Source of the DNA: SCGC-AAA076-P13 sp964276235
GTDB taxonomy: Bacteria; Pseudomonadota; Gammaproteobacteria; Magnimaribacterales; D2472
Direction: 5' to 3'
Assembly (NCBI GenBank): GCA_964276235.1
Contig: CAXYEK010000001.1
Coordinates: 372,001 to 436,000, forward strand
DNA: 64,000 nt
Below the pieces are notes generated by a model. That model ran no database searches and was not told where the DNA came from. It saw only the letters and a list, made by a program, of their open reading frames with translations. A program made the translations under genes and the position numbers. Of the stretch, positions 24,886-33,499 are shown in pieces. Each line of letters starts with the position of its first letter. The first letter of the stretch is position 1.

Positions 24886-26217
24886 TTATCTTAATAAATT
24901 ATTTATATTTACTATATCACCAGGCGTTATCGTTCCAGATGCAAGGGCTAATCTTAGATTAGATAAAATATAGTCATACTTTGCATTGGCAAGATTTTTT
25001 TCTGCACTATATAAATTTTTCTCAGCTTGCAAAAGGTCAACCACATTTCTTGTTCCAACTTTATAACCAACTTGAGTCGCCTCTAATGCACTAGTAGCAG
25101 ATATAACTGCCTGTTTTTGAGCAGTTACATTAGCAACTAAAGTTAAAACATTTGAAAATTGTGATCTAACTTCTTGAATAACTCTTCTTTGAGTAAATAA
25201 AGTATTTTCATTAACCTGTTCGTACTGCGAGTAAGCTTGCTTTCTTCTTGAGTTAACAGCTCCTCCCTGAAATATAGGCATACTTAATTGGATTGCAAAA
25301 TTTCTTCTTCCTGTAACCTCAGGAACCGGAATGCCTTGGCCATTAATACTGAAACCTTCATAGTTAAATTGATTTGTTTCGGATTCAGATTCACTTCCAA
25401 CAATATCTATCTTGGGTAGGTGGTTAGATGCTGAACTTCTTGCATTATTTTTTGCAGCATCTTTTCTTAAATAGGCTGCTTTAAGCTGAAAGTTATTTTT
25501 TAATGCTAGTTCAACCCATCTTTCTTTTGAATCAGGAGTCGGGACAGTCACTATAAGCTCATCTCCAAGCTCATCAACACTAAATATCTCCCTGCCAATT
25601 AGAGCATTTAAAGCTTCTCTTGCTGAAAAAAGATTACCTTCAATATTTATTCTAGAAGCTTTACTAAGATCGTATGCAAGTTGAGCCTCTTGAACTCCTG
25701 TTATTGCAGACAAACCTACTTCAAATCTTTGTTTAGCTTGATCTAATTGCTTTTTTATAGCTTTTTCTTCTGATATAGCAGCATTAAGATTATCAATAGC
25801 TCTTAACACTCCAAAATAAACCTCTGCAGTTCTGACTAACAGATTCTGCTGTTCAAAAGCAAAGTCAGCTTCAGCAGCATCAGTTAATGATTGCGATTGT
25901 TTATATTGAAACCAGGTATCTAGTCTGAAGAGTGGTTGAGAAACTCTAGCTGATGCAGAAAAAGAATTATATTGTTGTTGCAGTTCTTTATTTTGATAAT
26001 ATTCATTCCAATTTGTAGAGCCACTTAAAGTTATGCTCGGAAGCAGGGCAGCTCTTCCTTGAACAACAATCTCTTTGTCTGCTAAATATGAATACTCAGC
26101 AGCCCTAAAAGTTGGATCATTTTTTAATGCCTCATTGTAAATTTCAAGGATATTTTCTGCAGAAATGCTTACAGTTAAAAATATTGTTAGAAATATAGAG
26201 CGATTTAAACTTATCAT
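24886..26217 (-). CDS. tolC: TolC-family outer-membrane efflux channel
   Basis: A 443-residue precursor with a signal peptide (residues 1-18) and two tandem OEP repeats rich in Ala, Gln, Glu, the trimeric beta-barrel plus alpha-tunnel of TolC. ALKNDPTFRAAEYSY and the duplicated LLAEKNLYSAEKNLANAKYDY-like pattern are typical. It is the exit duct for RND and type I systems. The gene is divergent from parE, as in the broader E. coli tolC-parE region. A near-perfect 19-bp inverted repeat overlaps its promoter and also occurs before an RND operon 33 kb away. Confidence 0.92.
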   Translation of the reverse strand: MISLNRSIFLTIFLTVSISAENILEIYNEALKNDPTFRAAEYSYLADKEIVVQGRAALLPSITLSGSTNWNEYYQNKELQQQYNSFSASARVSQPLFRLDTWFQYKQSQSLTDAAEADFAFEQQNLLVRTAEVYFGVLRAIDNLNAAISEEKAIKKQLDQAKQRFEVGLSAITGVQEAQLAYDLSKASRINIEGNLFSAREALNALIGREIFSVDELGDELIVTVPTPDSKERWVELALKNNFQLKAAYLRKDAAKNNARSSASNHLPKIDIVGSESESETNQFNYEGFSINGQGIPVPEVTGRRNFAIQLSMPIFQGGAVNSRRKQAYSQYEQVNENTLFTQRRVIQEVRSQFSNVLTLVANVTAQKQAVISATSALEATQVGYKVGTRNVVDLLQAEKNLYSAEKNLANAKYDYILSNLRLALASGTITPGDIVNINNLLR

Positions 26218-26240
26218 TTTGACATTTTAACCTATTAATA

Positions 26241-26259
26241 ATGTTTGCAGTGCAAACAT
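26241..26259. promoter_or_regulatory. TetR-type operator upstream of tolC
   Basis: ATGTTTGCAGTGCAAACAT is a perfect inverted repeat (9-bp arms, one central base). Its right edge touches a -10-like TATAAA on the minus strand (26259-26264), so bound repressor would block the tolC promoter. Close copies lie at 59885-59903 and 59914-59932 beside a tetR gene. Confidence 0.8.
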
Positions 26260-26357
26260 TTATAATTTTTTAATTTAGATGGATTTATTTTATATTTCTT
26301 AGAGTAGAATAAGAACAATAAGTTCAATAATAATAAAACAAAAGAAGGCTTTTTAAA

Positions 26358-28253
26358 TTGGCTAAAAATTCATATGACGCAGGAGCAATTGAGGTCTTAT
26401 CTGGACTCGATCCTGTCAGAAAAAGACCTGGGATGTATACAGACACGTCTAATCCAAATCATCTTATTCAAGAAGTTTTAGACAACTCAGTTGATGAGGC
26501 ACTTTCTGGCCATTGCTCAACTATAAAAATAGCTCTTTTAAAAAATGGCTTTATAAAAATATCTGATGATGGCAGAGGTATGCCTGTCGATGAACATCCA
26601 GATCATAAGGTTTCTGGTGTAGAGCTTATTCTTTGCAAGCTCCATGCAGGAGCAAAGTTTTCAGGAGATGATTATAATTTTTCAGGTGGACTGCATGGCG
26701 TTGGTGTTTCAGTTGTTAATGCTTTATCAGATGAATTAATAGTTAGAATAAAGAGAGATTCAAAAGAGCATGAAATCACTTTTAATAATGGCAATAAAGC
26801 AAGTGAACTTAAAGAAGTTGGCGAGGTGGGACTCAGAAATTCTGGAACTACTATTGAATTTAAACCAAACCCAATCTATTTTGAAACCATAGAAGTTCAG
26901 ATAAAAAAACTTAAACATCTTTTGAAAGCAAAAGCTGTTTTATGCCCTGGACTAACTATTGATTTTAGTAATGAGAAGAAGTCAGATGATAAAGAAAAAT
27001 GGTTTTTTGAGGATGGATTAAAAAGTTATTTAATTGAGTCATCAGAAGGGTCTGAACTTGTCCTTGAAGATTCAATTTTATGTTCAAAAAAGTCAGACAC
27101 TCAAGAATTAGAATTTGCAATAAATTGGTCATTAAGACCACCAAAGAATAAATTAGATGAGACATATGTAAATTTAATTCCTACATTACAAGGAGGTTCT
27201 CACTTAAATGGTTTTAAGTCAGGACTTCTTGAATCATTAAAAGAATTTTGTGATATTAGAAATTTACTTCCAAAAGGATTAAAAATAAATGCTGATGATG
27301 TAATTAGTAATTCTATTTTTATTATTTCTTCAAAATTACAAAATCCACAATTTGCTGGACAAACAAAAGAAAGATTAGACTCTAAAGATCATATGTCTTT
27401 TGTTTCAAGCACTACAAAAGACATATTGAGTTTATGGCTCAATACTCATACAGAAGAGGGAGAAAAAATAGCAGAACTCGCCATTATGTCAGCTCAGACC
27501 AGAGCAAAAGTTTCAAATATTGTTGAAAGAAAGAAGACCTTTAAAGGCCCAGCTTTGCCAGGGAAACTTTCAGATTGCAATAGTCAGGACCTTAATGAGA
27601 CTGAACTCTTTCTTGTAGAGGGTGATTCTGCTGGAGGTTCAGCTAAACAAGCAAGGGAAAGATCTTTTCAGGCAATAATGCCTTTGAGAGGCAAAATTCT
27701 AAATACTTGGGATTTGGAGAGCAGTGAGATAATAAAATCTCAAGAAATAAAAAATCTTTCAACAGCAATAGGCGTTCTTCCAGGTAATGGAGATCTGTCT
27801 TCTTTACGATATGGAAAGATATGTATTCTTGCTGATGCAGATTCTGATGGATTGCATATTGCAACTTTACTATGTGCTCTTTTCTTAAGGCATTACAAGC
27901 CTTTGGTGCAACAAGGAAGGATATATATTTCTATGCCTCCTTTGTATAGGATTGATTGTGGTAAAGATGTTTTGTACGCTTTAGATAATGCACAAAGAGA
28001 CACAATAGTTGAAGAATTTAAAAAGAAAAAAGGTAAGCCCAAAGTAAATATTCAAAGATTTAAGGGCTTGGGAGAAATGAATCCCTCACAACTAAGAGAG
28101 ACTGTTATGGACCCAATGACACGACAACTTGTAAATCTATCTATAAGTTCTAGTGACGATGCAAACTCCATGATGGATTTACTTCTATCAAAAAAGAATG
28201 CTCCTGCCAGAAAAGAGTGGCTTGAGAAAAAAGGCTCATTAGCAAAAATATAA
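26358..28253 (+). CDS. parE: DNA topoisomerase IV subunit B
   Basis: A 631-residue type II topoisomerase ATPase subunit that decatenates chromosomes together with ParC. It has the GHKL ATPase signatures (EVLDNSVDEALSGH, DDGRGMPVDEH, GGLHGVGVSVVN) and the Toprim domain EGDSAGGSAKQAR plus DADSDGLHIATLL. The start is TTG (MAKNSYDAGAIEVLSG), supported by GAAGG upstream and by the family N-terminus. ParE rather than GyrB is favoured by size and by parC 2 bp downstream. Confidence 0.95.
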   Translation: MAKNSYDAGAIEVLSGLDPVRKRPGMYTDTSNPNHLIQEVLDNSVDEALSGHCSTIKIALLKNGFIKISDDGRGMPVDEHPDHKVSGVELILCKLHAGAKFSGDDYNFSGGLHGVGVSVVNALSDELIVRIKRDSKEHEITFNNGNKASELKEVGEVGLRNSGTTIEFKPNPIYFETIEVQIKKLKHLLKAKAVLCPGLTIDFSNEKKSDDKEKWFFEDGLKSYLIESSEGSELVLEDSILCSKKSDTQELEFAINWSLRPPKNKLDETYVNLIPTLQGGSHLNGFKSGLLESLKEFCDIRNLLPKGLKINADDVISNSIFIISSKLQNPQFAGQTKERLDSKDHMSFVSSTTKDILSLWLNTHTEEGEKIAELAIMSAQTRAKVSNIVERKKTFKGPALPGKLSDCNSQDLNETELFLVEGDSAGGSAKQARERSFQAIMPLRGKILNTWDLESSEIIKSQEIKNLSTAIGVLPGNGDLSSLRYGKICILADADSDGLHIATLLCALFLRHYKPLVQQGRIYISMPPLYRIDCGKDVLYALDNAQRDTIVEEFKKKKGKPKVNIQRFKGLGEMNPSQLRETVMDPMTRQLVNLSISSSDDANSMMDLLLSKKNAPARKEWLEKKGSLAKI

Positions 28254-28255
28254 TC

Positions 28256-30517
28256 ATGAAAGATCAAGAACAAATAAATTCGATTAGTCTCAAAAAGTAC
28301 GCTGAAGAATCTTATTTAAATTACGCAATGTATGTAATCCTCGATCGTGCACTCCCTAACATTGGAGATGGGCTCAAGCCAGTTCAAAGAAGAATATTAT
28401 ATGCAATGTCTGAGCTAGGGCTTGATGCAGGATCAAAATATAAAAAATCAGCAAGAACTGTTGGAGATGTAATCGGAAAATTTCATCCTCATGGAGATGG
28501 TGCTGCATATGAAGCCATGGTCTTAATGGCTCAAAACTTTTCATTTAAATATCCATTAGTTGACGGTCAGGGTAATTGGGGATCACAGGATGATCCTAAG
28601 TCTTTTGCTGCTATGAGATATACAGAATCAAAACTAACTAAATTTGCAAATCTTCTTATTTCAGAATTAAAGTCAGGAACAGTTGATTGGCAACCTAATT
28701 TTGATGGTTCATTATTAGAACCAGTTATTTTTCCCTCTAAACTTCCATCTATATTACTAAATGGAACCTCAGGGATTGCTGTTGGTATGGCAACTGATAT
28801 ACCTTCTCATAATATAAATGAAGTTATAGATGCAACAGTATTTCTTCTTGAAAATCCTAAGTCTGAGTTAGGGGATTTATTAAAGATAATTAAAGGTCCA
28901 GATTTTTCAAATAATGCTCCAATAGTTGCCAGCAACGAAGAGTTAGAAGAGATTTACTCTTCTGGAAGGGGCGGATTTAAAGCACAGGCTCAGTGGGCTC
29001 AAGAAAAAAATCAGATAATCATAAATGCTTTACCTTATCAGGCTTCAGGTTCAAAAATTCTTGAACAGATAGCAGATCAAATGATGAAAAAGAAGATACC
29101 AATGATAGTAGATCTATCAGATGAAGGTGATCATAAAGAACCAGTCAGATTAGTTATCACATTGAAATCTAATAGAGTTAATGCAGAAGATGTGATGAAT
29201 CATTTATTTGCTTCAACTGATTTACAAAAAAGCTACAGAGCGAATATGAACTTAATTTCTCTAAATGGAGGTCCTAAGGTTTTCTCTTTGGTCGAATTAA
29301 TTAAAGAGTGGCTAGTTTTTAGAAAAGATACTGTAGTAAGAAAACTAGAACATAGACTTGATCAGGTAAATGATAGGTTACATATTTTAGAGGGCCTATT
29401 AATAGTTTATTTAGATTTAGATAAAGTTATAAAGATTATTAGAGAATCAGACGAGCCTAAAAAAGACATTATTAAAGCATTTAAATTATCAGAGATACAA
29501 GCTAATGCCATTCTTGAAATAAGATTAAGACAGCTAGCCAAATTAGAGCAAGCCAAACTTGAACAAGAAAGAGATGTCCTCGTTGCAGAGCAAAGTGAGA
29601 TTGAAAAAGTACTAAAATCTAAAACAAGACTAAAAACCTTAATCAAGAACGAACTAATTGAAATAAAAGATGATTTTGGTGAAGAAAGAAAATCGCCAAT
29701 AAAAGAAAATTCAGCAGCAAAAGTTTTCTCAGAAGAAGAAACTATAGTTACTGAGCCTATTACTATTGTCTTATCAGCAGCTGGTTGGATTAGAAGTGCG
29801 AAAGGTCATGATATAGATCCTAGCTCCCTTTCTTATCGAGGTGAAGACTCTCTCCAGGACTTCTCAAGAGGTAAGAGCAATCAAATAGCAGTTTTTTTAG
29901 ATTCAAATGGAAAAGCATACTCACTTCCAAGTCACTCTTTACCATCTGCAAGAGGGATGGGTGATCCTATTAGTGGGAGAGTTTCTGCAGACTCTGGTGT
30001 TAAGTTTATCTCAACATTAATTGGAAATGATGAAGATAAATATATGATTATGAATACAGCTGGTTATGGATATATTTCAGAATTTAAAAATATGGTCTCT
30101 AATAAAAAATCAGGAAGAGCTTTTATGAAGATTCCAAATGATGCTGAATTACTTAGAGCGATTCATGTAAGAGAAGATCATTTATACATCGCTGCAGTTT
30201 CAAATATAGGAAGACTTCTGATATTTAAAATAGATGAGCTACCAGTTCTAGGAAAAGGTAAGGGTAATAAAATTATTAATATCCCAACTGCAAAATTTGT
30301 TGCAAAAGAAGAACTTATGTCGCATGCACAACTAATTTCGCCGACAAGCTCATTAAGAATAGAAAGCGGCAAAAGATTTCTTACGCTTAAATTAAAAGAT
30401 CTTGAGAACTATATTTCTTCAAGAGCTAAAAGAGGAAATATGCTTCCCCAGGGCTATAGAAAGGTAGACAATATGATTGAAGAGGTTGAATTACTCTCTA
30501 TAGAAGATCAAGAATAG
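28256..30517 (+). CDS. parC: DNA topoisomerase IV subunit A
   Basis: A 753-residue subunit with the catalytic Tyr122 in AAMRYTESKL and the segment GQGNWGSQDDPKSFAAMRYTE, which is ParC-like rather than GyrA-like. The quinolone-determining region reads HPHGDGAAYEAM, so the position of E. coli Ser80 is Gly82 while the acidic residue (Glu86) is kept. The C-terminal wheel domain begins about residue 490. It follows parE with a 2-bp gap. Its end overlaps the convergent argD-like gene by 20 bp. Confidence 0.95.
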   Translation: MKDQEQINSISLKKYAEESYLNYAMYVILDRALPNIGDGLKPVQRRILYAMSELGLDAGSKYKKSARTVGDVIGKFHPHGDGAAYEAMVLMAQNFSFKYPLVDGQGNWGSQDDPKSFAAMRYTESKLTKFANLLISELKSGTVDWQPNFDGSLLEPVIFPSKLPSILLNGTSGIAVGMATDIPSHNINEVIDATVFLLENPKSELGDLLKIIKGPDFSNNAPIVASNEELEEIYSSGRGGFKAQAQWAQEKNQIIINALPYQASGSKILEQIADQMMKKKIPMIVDLSDEGDHKEPVRLVITLKSNRVNAEDVMNHLFASTDLQKSYRANMNLISLNGGPKVFSLVELIKEWLVFRKDTVVRKLEHRLDQVNDRLHILEGLLIVYLDLDKVIKIIRESDEPKKDIIKAFKLSEIQANAILEIRLRQLAKLEQAKLEQERDVLVAEQSEIEKVLKSKTRLKTLIKNELIEIKDDFGEERKSPIKENSAAKVFSEEETIVTEPITIVLSAAGWIRSAKGHDIDPSSLSYRGEDSLQDFSRGKSNQIAVFLDSNGKAYSLPSHSLPSARGMGDPISGRVSADSGVKFISTLIGNDEDKYMIMNTAGYGYISEFKNMVSNKKSGRAFMKIPNDAELLRAIHVREDHLYIAAVSNIGRLLIFKIDELPVLGKGKGNKIINIPTAKFVAKEELMSHAQLISPTSSLRIESGKRFLTLKLKDLENYISSRAKRGNMLPQGYRKVDNMIEEVELLSIEDQE

Positions 30518-31694
30518 ATTTCTCAAATAAATCTAAACCCTTATCTATTAATTCATTCTCTATTAAAAGACTTGGCGAAAATCTAATAGTATTTGAATTA
30601 GCTTTAAGGACCATCAGACCATTTCGATGAGAAAGCTTAATAAGCTTATCAACCTCTATATTTTTTTTAGAACTCATTTCAACACTTATCCATAACCCTG
30701 CTGAATTAATAGAACTGAAACAATTATATTTTGAATTAATTTCTTCGAGTTTTTTAATAAATCTGGACTCTTTCTTAATAACATTATTCAAGAAAGCTTT
30801 TTTTGAAATTATGTCGATAACTTTTGATCCAATTGAAGTAGCAATTGGTCCTCCTCCAAAAGTTGTGCCATGAGAACCAACAGTCATATATTTCGATATT
30901 TTATTAGAAGTAAGAATTCCACCAAGAGGTAAGCCATTAGATATACCTTTAGCAAAACAAAGAATATCAGGAGTAATGCCAAATTGCTCATAGGCAAAAA
31001 GTGAGCCAGTCCTTCCAATACCTGATTGAACTTCATCAATTATTATCAGAGTGTTATGTTTTTTACTTAGCTGCTTAATTTTTGAGATAAATTTTTTATT
31101 TGCCTTAGTTATCCCTGATTGCCACTGAACTAATTCAAGAATAACTGCTGCTGTCTTATCTGAGAATAAATCATCAAGTTTATCTATATCATTATATGGA
31201 TGATTTTTTATTCCTTTAGGTAGTGGAGCAAACCCATCAATTAAATGCTTTGCCCTAGAAAGAGCTATGCCGAGCATTGTTCTGCCATGAAAAGAGCTAG
31301 AAAAAGAAACTATTTCATTCTTATCTTTACCAGCAATTGAAGAACTATATTTTCTTGATATTTTAATAGCTGCTTCAATTGATTCAGCTCCTGAGTTACA
31401 GAAAAATACTTTATCTGCAAAAGTTTTTTGACATAGCTTTTTCGCTAATATTACTGAGGGCTCATTAATATATAAATTCGATAAGTGCCATAGTTTCTTT
31501 GATTGCTGATTCATTATTTTAGTAAGCTCATCATTGCAATGACCTAAATTCGTTACGGCAATCCCAGCAGTAAAGTCTATATATTTTTTATTTTTGGAAT
31601 CCCATACAAAAGACCCTTTTGCTTTTTTAACTATAAATCCTTCTGGTGCATAGAAAGGCACCATATAATTAGAATATTCTTTAATAGTATTCAT
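30498..31694 (-). CDS. argD: Class III aminotransferase, acetylornithine aminotransferase-like
   Basis: A 398-residue PLP enzyme. FCNSGAESIEAAIK, FHGRTMLGIALS, IIIDEVQSGIGRTG and the PLP-binding Lys in CFAKGISNGLPLGG match ArgD. It would transfer an amino group in arginine synthesis or a related succinyl pathway. The usual EPIQGEGG loop is ELVQWQSGI here: the second Glu, thought to gate the active site, is Gln. No other arg genes are nearby. The start lies 15 bp from the divergent DUF2244 gene. ArgD is the best call, with a relative of different substrate use as the alternative. Confidence 0.75.
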   Translation of the reverse strand: MNTIKEYSNYMVPFYAPEGFIVKKAKGSFVWDSKNKKYIDFTAGIAVTNLGHCNDELTKIMNQQSKKLWHLSNLYINEPSVILAKKLCQKTFADKVFFCNSGAESIEAAIKISRKYSSSIAGKDKNEIVSFSSSFHGRTMLGIALSRAKHLIDGFAPLPKGIKNHPYNDIDKLDDLFSDKTAAVILELVQWQSGITKANKKFISKIKQLSKKHNTLIIIDEVQSGIGRTGSLFAYEQFGITPDILCFAKGISNGLPLGGILTSNKISKYMTVGSHGTTFGGGPIATSIGSKVIDIISKKAFLNNVIKKESRFIKKLEEINSKYNCFSSINSAGLWISVEMSSKKNIEVDKLIKLSHRNGLMVLKANSNTIRFSPSLLIENELIDKGLDLFEKSILDLL

Positions 31695-31698
31695 AAAA

Positions 31699-31709
31699 TA
31701 TATTGTATC
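31699..31709. promoter_or_regulatory. Overlapping divergent -10-like elements in a 15-bp gap
   Basis: The gap between the divergent starts of argD (31694) and DUF2244 (31710) is only 15 bp. It contains TATATT (31699-31704, plus) and TACAAT (complement of 31704-31709, minus), the latter 7 nt before the argD ATG. Neither gene has a Shine-Dalgarno, so both messages may be leaderless with -35 regions in each other's coding start. Confidence 0.4.
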
Positions 31710-32204
31710 GTGATTTCAGTTCAAAAAATTAATGAGGAAAAATTCTTAATTATAGTTAAACCTAATAGTTCTTTGGTTGGAAAGGATAGAATTATATTTC
31801 TTTTAAGTATTTCATTAATATGCGGAGGAATAGCTACAGCATTTTTCTTCTTTGGCGCAACATTGATTCTCCCATTTGCTGGATTGGAGTTGATGTTATT
31901 GTTTACAGCTTTTTATATAAGCTTTCAATGGAGCAGTAAAAGAGAAAAGATATTCATTTCGCAAGAGCTTGTAACTATTGAAAAAGGCAAGAGTCAGGCA
32001 GACTATCGCTGGGAGGAATTCAGAACTTTTACCTCATTCCAAGTAAAAAAAGATGTTAATGAAATTCTTCAATTAAGTTTTCGATCAAAAGGAGAAGACG
32101 TAGAAGTTGGTTCATTTCTTAATGAAGAAGACAAACGCATTCTCAAGGAAGAGGTTTCAGAAATTATTGAAATCCTTAATATTAAATCTTATTCAGCGCC
32201 ATAA
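31710..32204 (+). CDS. DUF2244 membrane protein
   Basis: A 164-residue protein with a GTG start. It has two adjacent membrane helices (about 28-70) with the family motif LPFAGLELMLLFTAFY and a cytosolic C-terminal beta-rich part with a conserved YRWEEFRTF stretch. DUF2244 proteins are inner-membrane proteins of unknown role common in alpha- and gammaproteobacteria. It overlaps the convergent phosphofructokinase gene by 12 bp. Confidence 0.85.
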   Translation: MISVQKINEEKFLIIVKPNSSLVGKDRIIFLLSISLICGGIATAFFFFGATLILPFAGLELMLLFTAFYISFQWSSKREKIFISQELVTIEKGKSQADYRWEEFRTFTSFQVKKDVNEILQLSFRSKGEDVEVGSFLNEEDKRILKEEVSEIIEILNIKSYSAP

Positions 32205-33443
32205 AGGTAATTTCTTCTTAACTTCTATTAATTTTAGTTTCTTAATTTCAGGAATACCTTTTTTAAAGTGTGGAAATGATTCACCTTCTATTAAAGGACT
32301 TAAATAATTGATTGCTTTTGATGTGACATCCATTCCATTTTTTCCAATAAATGCCTTAGGGAGTTTCTTTTCTAAATTAGCTATTTTAGATAATAAAGCA
32401 GGTTCTATTTTCCAAGAATATTTTTTACCTTTTCCACGAACAATAATAGGCATAACTCCATTCATTCCCTGAACAGCATACTTAACTGCATAGACTCCAA
32501 CCGCTTCAGCGTGATTAAGATCTGTTTTAGAAGCAATATGCCTGGCACTTCTCTGGAGGTAATCAGAAACGGCCCAATGGTTCTTTAATTTTAATTTTTC
32601 TGATACTAATTTTGCTAAATATGGAGCAACGCCACCTAGTTGAGCATGACCAAAAGCATCTTTTGTTGATGATTCAGATAAAAATTTACCCTTACTATTT
32701 TTAACTCCTTCAGACACCACAACCACACAAAAACCATTTTTCTTAACAATTTTTTTAACAGTTAAAAGGAAATTTTTTTGATTAAAAGTAATTTCTGGTA
32801 AAAGAATGATATGAGGTGCATCACCTTTTTCAGATCTAGCCAAAGCTGAAGAAGCTGCCATCCAGCCTGCGTGTCTGCCCATAACCTCTAATATGAAGAC
32901 CTTAGTAGAAGTTTCTGACATTGATTGAACATCTAAAGAAGCCTCTAAAGTGGATGTTGCAATGTACTTTGCTGCAGATCCAAACCCAGGACAACAGTCA
33001 GTTAAGGCCAAATCATTATCTACAGTTTTAGGTATAGCAATGCAATTGATTGGATAATTTAATTTTTTACTTATTTGAGAAACTTTAAATGCAGTATCTG
33101 CTGAGTCATTCCCACCGTTATAAAAGAAATAAGCTATGTTGTGCGCCTTAAAAACTTCTATTAGTCTTTTATATTCCTTTTCACTCGACTCTAAATCTTT
33201 CAACTTAAACCTGCATGAGCCAAAAGCTCCTCCTGGTCTAAACTTTAATGACTCTATTGATGAAATAGATTCCTTAGATGTATCTATTAGCTCCTCTCTT
33301 AAAGCCCCAAGAATTCCATTTTTTCCAGCAAAAACTTTACCTATCTCTTTGTGTTTCTTTGCTTCAAGTATTAAAGCTCCAGCAGTAGCATTAATGACCG
33401 AGGTCACACCACCAGACTGAGCATAAAAAGCATTTTTTTTCAT
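32193..33443 (-). CDS. pfp: 6-phosphofructokinase, pyrophosphate-dependent type
   Basis: A 416-residue PFK. The active-site loop FYNGGNDSADT has Asp where ATP enzymes have Gly, and PKTVDND has Lys where ATP enzymes have Gly, both marks of PPi use. EVMGRHAGWMAASSALA binds fructose 6-phosphate. It phosphorylates F6P (reversibly with PPi) in the cytosol. Adjacent sugar-metabolism genes are absent. A Shine-Dalgarno-like GAGAGA precedes the ATG at 33443. Confidence 0.88.
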   Translation of the reverse strand: MKKNAFYAQSGGVTSVINATAGALILEAKKHKEIGKVFAGKNGILGALREELIDTSKESISSIESLKFRPGGAFGSCRFKLKDLESSEKEYKRLIEVFKAHNIAYFFYNGGNDSADTAFKVSQISKKLNYPINCIAIPKTVDNDLALTDCCPGFGSAAKYIATSTLEASLDVQSMSETSTKVFILEVMGRHAGWMAASSALARSEKGDAPHIILLPEITFNQKNFLLTVKKIVKKNGFCVVVVSEGVKNSKGKFLSESSTKDAFGHAQLGGVAPYLAKLVSEKLKLKNHWAVSDYLQRSARHIASKTDLNHAEAVGVYAVKYAVQGMNGVMPIIVRGKGKKYSWKIEPALLSKIANLEKKLPKAFIGKNGMDVTSKAINYLSPLIEGESFPHFKKGIPEIKKLKLIEVKKKLPLWR

Positions 33444-33483
33444 TTTTTCTCTCTCTATAGTGTTGAAATAAAAATAGGTAACG

Positions 33484-33499
33484 TATTATAACTAATATG
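33484..33499 (+). promoter_or_regulatory. -10-like hexamer 7 nt before mpl
   Basis: TATTAT (33484-33489) is followed by seven bases and ATG 33497; TTGAAA (33463-33468) is a possible -35. No Shine-Dalgarno is present. A leaderless transcript is likely. Confidence 0.4.
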
